This document shows, piece by piece, positions 35,948 through 43,597 of a DNA stretch of 64,000 nucleotides. A program made the position numbers and the translations under genes. The notes below the pieces were generated by a model that did no database searches, was not told the origin of the DNA, and saw nothing but the letters and a program-made list of their open reading frames with translations. Within the stretch, counting starts at the first letter, position 1; each line of letters opens with the position of its first letter. The stretch comes from Novosphingobium album (ex Hu et al. 2023) (GTDB lineage Bacteria; Pseudomonadota; Alphaproteobacteria; Sphingomonadales; Sphingomonadaceae): contig NZ_JALHLE010000019.1 in the NCBI RefSeq assembly GCF_022832385.1, forward strand, positions 1 to 64,000, in the 5' to 3' direction.

Positions 35948-37237
35948 ATGCCCCGCAATGCCCAGGTCATGCTTGCCGCGTCGCTTGCGTTCTTTTTCGT
36001 CACGGCCACGACCTTCACTTCGCTGGGCTATGTCCTCTACACGATGGTCGCGGAACTGGGCTGGTCCAAGGCTTCGGCCGGACTCAGCTTCTCTCTGCTG
36101 GGCCTTGCCTGCGGCCTTGCCAGCCCGCTGCCGCCCTTGCTGATGAAGACGATCGGCACACGCTGGACGATGACGGCAGGTTGCCTTGTCCTCGCTGCCG
36201 GATTCCTGCTGGCATCGGTCATCACCGATCTCAATTTCTTCTTCATTGCAACTGCACTGATGGGCATCGGCTTCACGCTCGCCGCGCCCTCACCCGCCGT
36301 CTATCTGCTCGCGACCTGGTTCCCGCGTACTTCGGCGCGGATGATCGGCTTCTACTTCATGATCGGCTCTTCGGGCGGCATTGCCGGACCGCTGATCGTC
36401 GGCACCATCGTCGGCCTCACCGGTGACTGGCGCCTGCACTGGATGGTCATGGCGGTCTGTTCGGCGATCCTCGCCCTCATCTGCTTCGCCTGCATCCGCG
36501 ATGCCGTGAAAGTGGAGAATGTCGATCAGGTGAAGGAAGCCGGAGGACAGGGAGAACAGACCCCGGCCAAAGGCGGCGCATGGACTGTGCGGAAGGCCCT
36601 TTTCACGCCGGCATTCCTGGTGCTCGCCGTTGTCATGACAGTCGTGCAGATGGTCGTCACCAGCACACACTCGATCCTCGTCGCCCATATCGCCAATCTC
36701 GGTGAGGGTGCCGCACCCGGCGCCATCGCGATGAGCCTGCTGGCCTTTGCCGGAACCGGCGCAAAGGGAATGACCGGCGCGGTATGCGAACGAATCGATC
36801 CCCGCCGCATCCTGGTGCTGGGGCTGTTGTTGCAGGCTGCGGCGATGCTGCTGCTCTGGTCGACGCCGCTCGTGCTCGTTGCTTGCGCCGCCGCCGTGCT
36901 GTTCGGCACCGGCTGGGGCATGGCATGGCTTTCGGCCCATGTCCTGATCCTGCGCTATTTCGGTGCCGCTATCGCAGGTGACATGGTGGCCATGGCCACC
37001 ACGGCCACGACCCTCGCCGTCCTCGGCCCGGTCGGCGCAGGCCGCATTGCCGATGTCACTGGCAGCTATGCGCCCGCCATGCTGGTCTTCGCCATCCTGC
37101 TGGCCTGCGCTACCGCCATTGCCGTGATGTTCCTGCGCGCGCCCGGGCCCGCCAGCGTTGAAGCGGAAGCAGAGCCAAACAACGATGCCGCCGCACAGGA
37201 AGCCGAACTGTCCGCGCAACTCGCCCCCGCCGAATAA
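35948..37237 (+). CDS. MFS transporter
   Basis: A 429-residue inner-membrane protein with 12 predicted segments and a charged central loop (VKEAGGQGEQTPAKGG). General style is that of the monocarboxylate/oxalate:formate-like MFS group, often linked to uptake of organic acids in catabolic clusters. ATG 35948 has AGGAGAA just before it. It is transcribed toward the Rieske gene after a 139-base gap and is the first gene of the plus-strand catabolic run. A second similar transporter is encoded at 47518-48765. Confidence 0.87.
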   Translation: MPRNAQVMLAASLAFFFVTATTFTSLGYVLYTMVAELGWSKASAGLSFSLLGLACGLASPLPPLLMKTIGTRWTMTAGCLVLAAGFLLASVITDLNFFFIATALMGIGFTLAAPSPAVYLLATWFPRTSARMIGFYFMIGSSGGIAGPLIVGTIVGLTGDWRLHWMVMAVCSAILALICFACIRDAVKVENVDQVKEAGGQGEQTPAKGGAWTVRKALFTPAFLVLAVVMTVVQMVVTSTHSILVAHIANLGEGAAPGAIAMSLLAFAGTGAKGMTGAVCERIDPRRILVLGLLLQAAAMLLLWSTPLVLVACAAAVLFGTGWGMAWLSAHVLILRYFGAAIAGDMVAMATTATTLAVLGPVGAGRIADVTGSYAPAMLVFAILLACATAIAVMFLRAPGPASVEAEAEPNNDAAAQEAELSAQLAPAE

Positions 37238-37376
37238 GCGCGCCTGCCAAAAAACACTGCGCCCTGCGCAAAGCCAGCCTGCACCACCGGGGCTAACCTC
37301 TTACCCATAATCGGCGGGCACAAAGCCTGTCCGGGTTCGCGCTCACACGGTTCGCCGAAAAGGGAAACTGTCAGAA

Positions 37377-38591
37377 ATGACCCTTCTTACCGACCAGTTC
37401 TTCGACAGCTTCGCCAGCTCGATCAAGGCCATCGAAGAAGCCGATACGCTTCCGGCCGAATGCTACGTCGACGAGGAATTCCACCGTTTCGAGAAGGAAG
37501 CGATCTTCCATCACGAGTGGCTCTGCGTCGGCCGGGCGGAATGGCTGGAGAACCCGGGCGACTTCTTCACCGTCACCCGCGCCGATGAGCCGATGGTGAT
37601 CTGCAAGACGCGCGACGGGACGATCAAGGCACTGTCCTCGGTCTGCCAGCACCGCGCGATGCTCGTCGCCGAAGGGCATGGCAATGCCCGCGCCTTCGTG
37701 TGCCCCTACCACCACTGGACTTACGACCTCGACGGCACGCTGGTCGGCGCACCGGCGATGAACAAGACCTGCAACTTCGACAAGAAGGCCGCAGCCTTGC
37801 CCGAAATCCGCCACGAGATCTGGCACGGCTTCATCTTCATCAACCTCGATCCCGATGCCGAAGCGCTGGCGCCGCGCCTTGCCGGGCTGGAGGCGGTGGT
37901 CGCCAACTATGACTTCGCCTCGCTGCGCGGCCCCCGGCCCGAAGAACCCACGGTGTTCCCGTGGAACTGGAAGGTCATGCTGGAGAACAACAACGACGGC
38001 TATCACGCCAGCCGCCTCCACGCCGGCCCGCTGCATGATTTCATCCCGAGCGGCCTCGCCAGCTTTCCCGAGATGCCGGAAGGTTCGGCCGGGTACTACC
38101 GGCTCAACGGCACGCTGCACAAGAACGCGGCGTTCAACGCCACGCAGCGTTCGGTCTTCCCGGTGTTCCCCAAGCTCACCGAAGAAGAACAAAACCGCCT
38201 GCTGTTCGTGAACCTGCCGCCCAGTCTCTCGCTGGTGGTGCTAAACGACACCGTGCTCTACCTGATCATGGACCCGCGCACCGCGGAATCGCACGCCCTC
38301 ACCATCGGCACGCTGATGGTCCCCGAGGCGATGGACGATCCCCTGTTCGAACTGAAGGTCAAGATGACCGACGAGGCGGTGGAACGCATCGTCGCACAGG
38401 ACTTCCACGTCGATGAGCTGGTGCAGCAGGGCCTGCGCTCCAAGTTTGCGCCGCGCGGCCGCTATTCCTGGCAGGAAGGCGCGCAGCGGCTGCTCAACGT
38501 GTGGCTGGTCGAACGCTACTGGGCCGAATGGAACCGGCGCCGCGGCCCTTCCGCTCGGGTGAAGGCCATTCGCAGCGGCGGGGCCTCCTGA
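37377..38591 (+). CDS. Rieske-type ring-hydroxylating oxygenase, catalytic (alpha) subunit
   Basis: A 404-residue oxygenase with the Rieske [2Fe-2S] motif CQH...CPYHHW (about residues 87-108) and the mononuclear iron site in NNDGYHASRLHAG (Asp, two His, about 205-217). It adds oxygen to an aromatic or N-methyl/ether substrate. No beta subunit, ferredoxin or reductase gene is adjacent, so it would be an alpha-only enzyme using electron carriers from elsewhere. A strong terminator follows. Start ATG 37377 gives the typical N-terminal length before the Rieske domain. Confidence 0.92.
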   Translation: MTLLTDQFFDSFASSIKAIEEADTLPAECYVDEEFHRFEKEAIFHHEWLCVGRAEWLENPGDFFTVTRADEPMVICKTRDGTIKALSSVCQHRAMLVAEGHGNARAFVCPYHHWTYDLDGTLVGAPAMNKTCNFDKKAAALPEIRHEIWHGFIFINLDPDAEALAPRLAGLEAVVANYDFASLRGPRPEEPTVFPWNWKVMLENNNDGYHASRLHAGPLHDFIPSGLASFPEMPEGSAGYYRLNGTLHKNAAFNATQRSVFPVFPKLTEEEQNRLLFVNLPPSLSLVVLNDTVLYLIMDPRTAESHALTIGTLMVPEAMDDPLFELKVKMTDEAVERIVAQDFHVDELVQQGLRSKFAPRGRYSWQEGAQRLLNVWLVERYWAEWNRRRGPSARVKAIRSGGAS

Positions 38592-38622
38592 CCCGCAGCC
38601 TTTCAATTTATTCCTGACGACT

Positions 38623-38656
38623 GCGGCGCCCGGTTCCGATCGGGCGCCGCTTTTTT
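38623..38656 (+). terminator. Strong Rho-independent terminator after the Rieske gene
   Basis: GCGGCGCCCG (38623-38632) pairs perfectly with CGGGCGCCGC (38641-38650) across an 8-base loop, then six T residues. Confidence 0.93.
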
Positions 38657-38773
38657 GTGCGCTGACCACTGCGCGGATGAGCAGCGCCCGCGATCAAGGT
38701 TTTGTGCGCAGCATGCCGAGCAAACATTTCCCGCCGCTCTAGGCAGAAAGAAAGGACCAAAAGGAGCCCTTCG

Positions 38774-39259
38774 ATGACCAACAGCCTGATCTTTTTCGAC
38801 TTTGCCACCGACGATCCGGACAAGGCCGGCAAGTTCTACGGCGAAGTCTTCGGCTGGGAAGATGATTCCCGCATGGGCGGCCTCTACCACCGCATGGTTC
38901 CGGGCGGCTTCTTCCAGAACAAGGACGGTTCCGACAGCGAGATCGGCAACCTGCACTTCGGCGTGTTCGACGCCAAGAACGCACGCCCCCATCCCAATCC
39001 CGAAGGCGTCGAGCCACGCACTCTGTCCACCGATGGCCGCAAGGCGCGCATCTGGGTGCTGGTCAGCGACGACGACACGCCCGAGCGCATCCTCGATACC
39101 GCCGAGAAACTGGGCGCCACCGTGCTGTGGCGCAACCACTACTGGAAGGAGTTCAACGGCTACAACTGGTGCTTCTCCGACCCCTGGGGCAACGAAATCC
39201 TGCTTTGGGTCAAGGCCGGCGAAAACCCGCAGATCCCCAAGGATTTCACGCGCGAGTGA
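38774..39259 (+). CDS. VOC-family (glyoxalase/dioxygenase superfamily) protein
   Basis: A 161-residue protein with the paired beta-alpha-beta-beta-beta modules of the vicinal oxygen chelate fold: FFDFATDDPDKAGKFYGEVF at the start and WCFSDPWGNEILLWVK in the C-terminal module. Metal ligands are not obvious from motifs alone; Glu in NEILLW is a usual ligand. Could be an extradiol-type dioxygenase, a glyoxalase-like isomerase or a binding protein. AAGGAG precedes the ATG. It begins the transcription unit VOC-extradiol dioxygenase-acetamidase. Confidence 0.85.
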   Translation: MTNSLIFFDFATDDPDKAGKFYGEVFGWEDDSRMGGLYHRMVPGGFFQNKDGSDSEIGNLHFGVFDAKNARPHPNPEGVEPRTLSTDGRKARIWVLVSDDDTPERILDTAEKLGATVLWRNHYWKEFNGYNWCFSDPWGNEILLWVKAGENPQIPKDFTRE

Positions 39260-39388
39260 TCCCTGCGGGCCTGCGGGCGCGCGACAAGTTCTTGTGCGCT
39301 TTCCCGCAAGACCCGCAGGCCCTCCCGACCTAGCGTCGATGATGCAGAAACAAAGCAGAGTCCTTCCGGTCGCACACTGAAGGATGAC

Positions 39389-40186
39389 ATGGAGCACCAA
39401 GCAATGCCCCGCCTCCCGATCGTCTTTTTCGGACATGGCAGCCCGATGATCGCGCTGGAAAAGAACGCGGTCACGCGCACCTGGCGCGAAATGGCCGAGC
39501 GCATCGGCAAGCCGAAGGCAATCCTGTGCATCTCGGCCCACTGGCAGACACGCGGCACGGCGGTGACCGCGATGGCCCAGCCCCGCACGATCCACGACTT
39601 CGGCGCCTTTCCGCAGGCGCTGTTCGACATGCAGTACCCTGCGCCCGGCGACCCCGAACTGGCCGCCCGCGTGCAGGAACTGCTCGCACCGATGCCGGTC
39701 AAGCTCGATGCAAACTGGGGGCTGGACCACGGCACATGGTCAGTGCTGGTCCATGCCTATCCCGAAGCCGACATTCCCGTGGTCCAGCTCGGCATGGACA
39801 TTGCCAAGACGCCTGCCGAGCACTGGGAAGTGGGCCGCCTGCTGCGCCCCCTGCGCGATGAAGGCGTGCTGATCATGGGCACCGGCAACATCGTCCACAA
39901 CCTGCCGGCGATGGACTGGGGCAACCCCAGCGCCGCCCCCTATCCCTGGGCCGAACAGTTCAATTCGGTGATGTGCGAGGCAATTGCCGCCGACACGCCG
40001 CAAACCGTGATCGACTACGAAGCGCTGGGTGATGCCGCCCGCCTGTCGGTGCCCGGCGCCGACCATTTCCTGCCGCTGCTCTATGTCCTCGGTGCCCGGC
40101 ACGAGGGCGAGACGGCCCGGTTCGATCCCCATTTCATCCAGCACAAATCCCTCAGCATGACGAGCGCCCTCATCGGCCCCGCATGA
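39389..40186 (+). CDS. LigB/DODA-type extradiol dioxygenase (class III)
   Basis: A 265-residue enzyme of the DODA/YgiD family of class III extradiol dioxygenases. Metal-binding His residues are seen in VFFGHGSPM, ISAHWQTRG and GTGNIVHNL, and LDHGTWSVL carries another conserved His. It would open a catechol-type ring next to the hydroxyls, for example on a DOPA-like or other hydroxylated aromatic. ATG 39404 (MPRLPIVFF), with GGAG upstream, is an alternative start. Its place between VOC and acetamidase genes after a Rieske oxygenase suggests ring cleavage following hydroxylation. Confidence 0.9.
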   Translation: MEHQAMPRLPIVFFGHGSPMIALEKNAVTRTWREMAERIGKPKAILCISAHWQTRGTAVTAMAQPRTIHDFGAFPQALFDMQYPAPGDPELAARVQELLAPMPVKLDANWGLDHGTWSVLVHAYPEADIPVVQLGMDIAKTPAEHWEVGRLLRPLRDEGVLIMGTGNIVHNLPAMDWGNPSAAPYPWAEQFNSVMCEAIAADTPQTVIDYEALGDAARLSVPGADHFLPLLYVLGARHEGETARFDPHFIQHKSLSMTSALIGPA

Positions 40187-40226
40187 CCTCGGGTCGCACA
40201 CTTCAACCTGCGTCACAGGAGTTCAA

Positions 40227-41321
40227 ATGGCACTGGTCAGTCTAAAGCCCGATTCCGCCAAGGCAGCCGTTCAGCCGAGCGCGCTGCATCATCTCAGGGC
40301 CACGCCTGAAACGGTGCACTGGGGCTATTTCTCGCCGGAAATCAAACCGGCGCTCACCGTCAAGAGCGGTGACCTGATCATGGCGCAAGCCGTAACCCAC
40401 CACGCGGGCGACGATCCGGAGCTGATGTTCGACGACGACATCCGCCGCATCTTCACCGAGATCGATCCGGCCACCCGCGCGCCGGGCTGCCACATCATGA
40501 CCGGCCCGATCTTCGTGGAAGGCGCGGAGCCCGGCGACATGCTGGAAGTGCGCTATTTCCAGATGAAGCCGCGCTTCAACTACGGCTCGAACCTCGCCGC
40601 CAACTGGGGCCATCTCTACGAGGAATTCGGCGAGACCGAGCGCGTCACGATCTACAAGATCGATCCCAACGCCAACACCGCCAGCGCGCTCTACGCCTAC
40701 GACGTCGAGGAAAAGTACGTCGTGCCCGGTCGCATCACCCATTGCCCGGAATGCGACCGCTCGCCCGCCCTGCCCGGCATCACCCTGCCCGCGCGTCCGC
40801 ACCTCGGCACCGCCGGCGTGGCGCCTGCGGTCAACGAGCCGGTCAGCACGATCCCGCCGGGCCTCCACGGCGGCAACATCGACAACTGGCGCATCGGCGC
40901 GGGCGCGACGATGTATTATCCGGTGCAGGTCAAGGGCGGCCTGTTCTCGATCGGCGATCCGCATGTGAGCCAGGGCGACGGCGAAATCAGCGGCACCGCG
41001 ATCGAATCCTCGCTCGACGTGCTGTTCCAGATCATCCTGCGCAAGGACTTCGCGTTCCCCTCGCCGCTGCTGGAAACGCCCGACTGCTGGATCGTCCACG
41101 GCTTCGGCGAGGATCTCGATCAGGCGATGAAGAGTGCCTCGCTCGACATGCTGCATCTCCTCACCGAGCATCAGGGTCTTTCGCGCAACGACGGCTATTC
41201 GCTGATGAGTGTCGCTGCTGACTTCGGCGTGACGCAGGTGGTTGACGGCACTCAGGGGATTCACTGCCGTATCGAGCGGCGCATCTTCCCCGACAAGGGC
41301 ACCGTCAAGGACCCCGAATAA
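40227..41321 (+). CDS. Acetamidase/formamidase family amidohydrolase
   Basis: A 364-residue protein of the FmdA/AmdA family, which hydrolyses formamide, acetamide or similar short amides to ammonia and acid. Family landmarks: ETVHWGYFSPEIKPALTVKS near the start, THHAGDDPE, TGPIFVEGAEPGDMLEV, and SLGDPHxSQGD-like IGDPHVSQGDGEISG. AGGAG precedes the ATG. A related domain is fused to an AraC regulator at 43598-46000, with the same ETVHWGY opening, so the two are paralogues. It is 40 bases after the dioxygenase gene in the same unit. Confidence 0.93.
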   Translation: MALVSLKPDSAKAAVQPSALHHLRATPETVHWGYFSPEIKPALTVKSGDLIMAQAVTHHAGDDPELMFDDDIRRIFTEIDPATRAPGCHIMTGPIFVEGAEPGDMLEVRYFQMKPRFNYGSNLAANWGHLYEEFGETERVTIYKIDPNANTASALYAYDVEEKYVVPGRITHCPECDRSPALPGITLPARPHLGTAGVAPAVNEPVSTIPPGLHGGNIDNWRIGAGATMYYPVQVKGGLFSIGDPHVSQGDGEISGTAIESSLDVLFQIILRKDFAFPSPLLETPDCWIVHGFGEDLDQAMKSASLDMLHLLTEHQGLSRNDGYSLMSVAADFGVTQVVDGTQGIHCRIERRIFPDKGTVKDPE

Positions 41322-41327
41322 GCGGCT

Positions 41328-41363
41328 GCGTGCCGGGCGCAACCCAACCGCCCGGCACGCTTT
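41328..41363 (+). terminator. Rho-independent terminator after the acetamidase gene
   Basis: GCGTGCCGGGCG (41328-41339) pairs perfectly with CGCCCGGCACGC (41349-41360) across a 9-base loop, then TTT. It lies 7 bases after the stop and 25 bases before the next gene, so it may be only partly effective. Confidence 0.85.
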
Positions 41364-41387
41364 CATCACGGCCAAGGAACAGACCAG

Positions 41388-42200
41388 ATGGCTTACGAAA
41401 CGATCGATGTGCGCCCGGTGACAAAGCGGATCGGTGCCGAAATCTTCGGCGTCGACCTCACCCGGCCGCTCGGCAATCAGACCTATGCGGAAATCCGCGA
41501 AGCGCTGATGCAACATCAGGTCGTGTTCTTCCGCGATCAGAAGATCGACCACGAAGAGCACCTTGCGTTCGGCCGGGCCTTCGGCAAGCTGCACATGCAT
41601 TCGGCGGTGAAGGGCCTCGACGACTATCCTGAGGTGGTGCAGATCCACGCCGACGCCCAGAGCAAGTACATTGCAGGCGACAAGTGGCACTCGGACCTGT
41701 CTTGCGATCCCGAGCCGCCGATGGGCTCGATCCTCTACATGCACACCATGCCCGAAGCGGGCGGCGATACGCTGTTCGCCAGCATGTATGCGGCCTACGA
41801 TGCGCTTTCCGAGCCGATGAAGGCGTTCCTCGAGCCGCTGACCGCGATCCACGACGCGAACCCGGTCTACAAGGCGATCTTCCCCGACGTGGACAAGGTC
41901 TACGAGTGCAACACCCACCCGGTCGTGCGCACGCATCCGGAAACGGGCCGCAAGCTGCTCTTCGTCAACTCCTCCTACACCACCCGCATCCCCGAGCTGT
42001 CCAAGGACGAAAGCGCTGCCGTGCTGGCCTTCCTCTATGAACACATCAAGGATGCGAACTTCCAGGTGCGCTTCCGCTGGCAGCCGCACTCAGTGGCGTT
42101 CTGGGACAACCGCTGCACCCAGCACTTCGCTGTGTGGGACTACTTCCCCGAGACCCGCTCAGGCTACCGCGTGACGATTGCAGGCGACAAGCCGTTCTGA
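41388..42200 (+). CDS. TauD/TfdA-family Fe(II)/2-oxoglutarate dioxygenase
   Basis: A 270-residue enzyme with the iron-binding HxD motif in WHSDLSCDPEPPMGS (about residues 100-102) and the distal His and 2-oxoglutarate-binding Arg in CTQHFAVWDYFPETRSGYR. Family members hydroxylate taurine, alkylsulfates, aryloxyacetates or other side chains and release the leaving group. AAGGAA precedes the ATG. The serine hydrolase gene starts 3 bases after its stop, so the two are coupled. Substrate unknown. Confidence 0.93.
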   Translation: MAYETIDVRPVTKRIGAEIFGVDLTRPLGNQTYAEIREALMQHQVVFFRDQKIDHEEHLAFGRAFGKLHMHSAVKGLDDYPEVVQIHADAQSKYIAGDKWHSDLSCDPEPPMGSILYMHTMPEAGGDTLFASMYAAYDALSEPMKAFLEPLTAIHDANPVYKAIFPDVDKVYECNTHPVVRTHPETGRKLLFVNSSYTTRIPELSKDESAAVLAFLYEHIKDANFQVRFRWQPHSVAFWDNRCTQHFAVWDYFPETRSGYRVTIAGDKPF

Positions 42201-42202
42201 GG

Positions 42203-43477
42203 GTGAGAACCGCACTGCGTCTTGCCGCGGCGGCAATGCTCCTTTCCGCCACGGTGCCAGCGGCGACACAAGCCGAACCTGCCGCAACACATGCAGCCCA
42301 GACGCTGAAGGCCGAACTGGACGCGATGGTGGCAGCCGGTGAACTGCCCAATGCCCTCGTGCTCATTGAGCAGGACGGCAAGCCGCTGATCGAGGTTTCG
42401 ACGGGATACAGTGACATCGCGAAACGCACGCCGGTCACGCGCGATGCGATCTTCCGGCTCTATTCGATGTCCAAGCCCATCACGACGGTCGCCATCCTGC
42501 AACTGGCGGAGCGCGGCCTGCTCTCGCTCGACGCACCGGTCGGCACCTACCTGCCGGAACTGGCCGGCCTGCGCGTCTGGGATAACAGTCAGGACGAGCC
42601 GGTCCGCACGGTGCCTGCCGACCGCCCCGTGACGATCCTAGACCTGCTCACCCATACCTCTGGCATCACCTACGAGTTCATGGGCGACACGCCGGTCCAC
42701 CGCTACTACCGCGCGCACGGCGTAGGGCGCGTGACGCTGGCCAGCAGCGGACAGCCGCAGGAAGCTCCTGCCGCATCACTTGGCGAACTGGTCTCGCGTC
42801 TTGGCAAGGCGCCCCTGTTGCACCAGCCGGGTAAGCGGTTCAGCTACGGCTTCTCGACGACTGTGCTCGGCGCGGTGATCGAGAAAGTCAGCGGCGAAAC
42901 ACTGGACGCCTATTTCCAGACACACATCTTCGCACCGCTTGAGATGAAGGACACCACCTTTGTCGTCAGCGATGCGCAGGCCGCACGCCTCGTCGTGGAG
43001 TACAGCGCCAGTGCGCAGGGTCTCGAGGCGGTCGACCAGCCGGAAACTTCCGAATACCGCGATCCGTCCCGCCTGCGCGACGGTGGTGGCGCTCTCGCCG
43101 GAACGCTGGAGGATTACCGCCACTTCGCCGAAATGCTCGCCAACCGGGGCATATGGCACGGCAGGCGCGTGGTGTCCGCCGCCAGTGTCGATGCCATGTT
43201 CTCGCCCCGGTTGCGGACCGGAGGCGGGCCGGACCTCGACATTCCCTTCGGCCTTGGTCTCGGCATTGGCGATGCCGGGACAGAGGCACGCGGCGGCGTG
43301 CCCGTCGGTGCGGGAAGCTGGTCGGGTTCGGCCAACTCCTATTTCTTCGCCGATCCCGTGCACAAGGTGGTCGCGATCGTCATGACCAACGAACTGACGC
43401 CCGGCCCGTTCATGACACGAACGTGGAAACTACGCGCGGCGCTGGACCGTGCGGCGCTGGCAGTGGTGAAACGCTGA
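42203..43477 (+). CDS. Exported serine hydrolase, beta-lactamase/class C-like family
   Basis: A 424-residue protein starting at GTG 42203, only 2 bases after the TauD stop. It has a signal peptide (residues 1-25, TQA cleavage), the nucleophile motif SMSK (SxxK), a YGFS segment in the place of YxN, and a late GSWSG-type region. Esterases such as EstB and D-aminopeptidases share this fold, so esterase or amidase action in the periplasm is more likely than beta-lactam resistance. It is the last gene of the plus-strand run before the convergent AraC fusion. Confidence 0.87.
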   Translation: MRTALRLAAAAMLLSATVPAATQAEPAATHAAQTLKAELDAMVAAGELPNALVLIEQDGKPLIEVSTGYSDIAKRTPVTRDAIFRLYSMSKPITTVAILQLAERGLLSLDAPVGTYLPELAGLRVWDNSQDEPVRTVPADRPVTILDLLTHTSGITYEFMGDTPVHRYYRAHGVGRVTLASSGQPQEAPAASLGELVSRLGKAPLLHQPGKRFSYGFSTTVLGAVIEKVSGETLDAYFQTHIFAPLEMKDTTFVVSDAQAARLVVEYSASAQGLEAVDQPETSEYRDPSRLRDGGGALAGTLEDYRHFAEMLANRGIWHGRRVVSAASVDAMFSPRLRTGGGPDLDIPFGLGLGIGDAGTEARGGVPVGAGSWSGSANSYFFADPVHKVVAIVMTNELTPGPFMTRTWKLRAALDRAALAVVKR

Positions 43478-43492
43478 AAACCAGCACAAGGC

Positions 43493-43573
43493 CCGCTCGT
43501 CCTGAGCTCGTCGAAGGACCTCGCGCAGCCTTGAGATCAACACCCTTCGACAAGCTCGGGGTGAGCGGTTTTT
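43493..43573. repeat. Palindromic dispersed repeat, copy 2, with T-tract
   Basis: CCGCTCGTCCTGAGCTCGTC... (43493-43516) and CTTCGACAAGCTCGGGGTGA... (43545-43568) form an inverted repeat with 4 mismatches in 24, related to copy 1 at 12350-12423. TTTTT follows (43569-43573). It lies between convergent genes and may end transcription of both. Confidence 0.85.
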
Positions 43574-43597
43574 GATCTGCTGGCTCCTCTTTCCGGA

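Noticed and set aside
40242..42089. Minus-strand frame of 615 codons opposite the acetamidase and TauD genes
   Set aside because: It crosses two real genes and a strong terminator hairpin.
42203..43477. Beta-lactam resistance gene
   Set aside because: SxxK is shared by esterases and peptidases; the YxN site is changed and the catabolic neighbours favour an esterase/amidase role.
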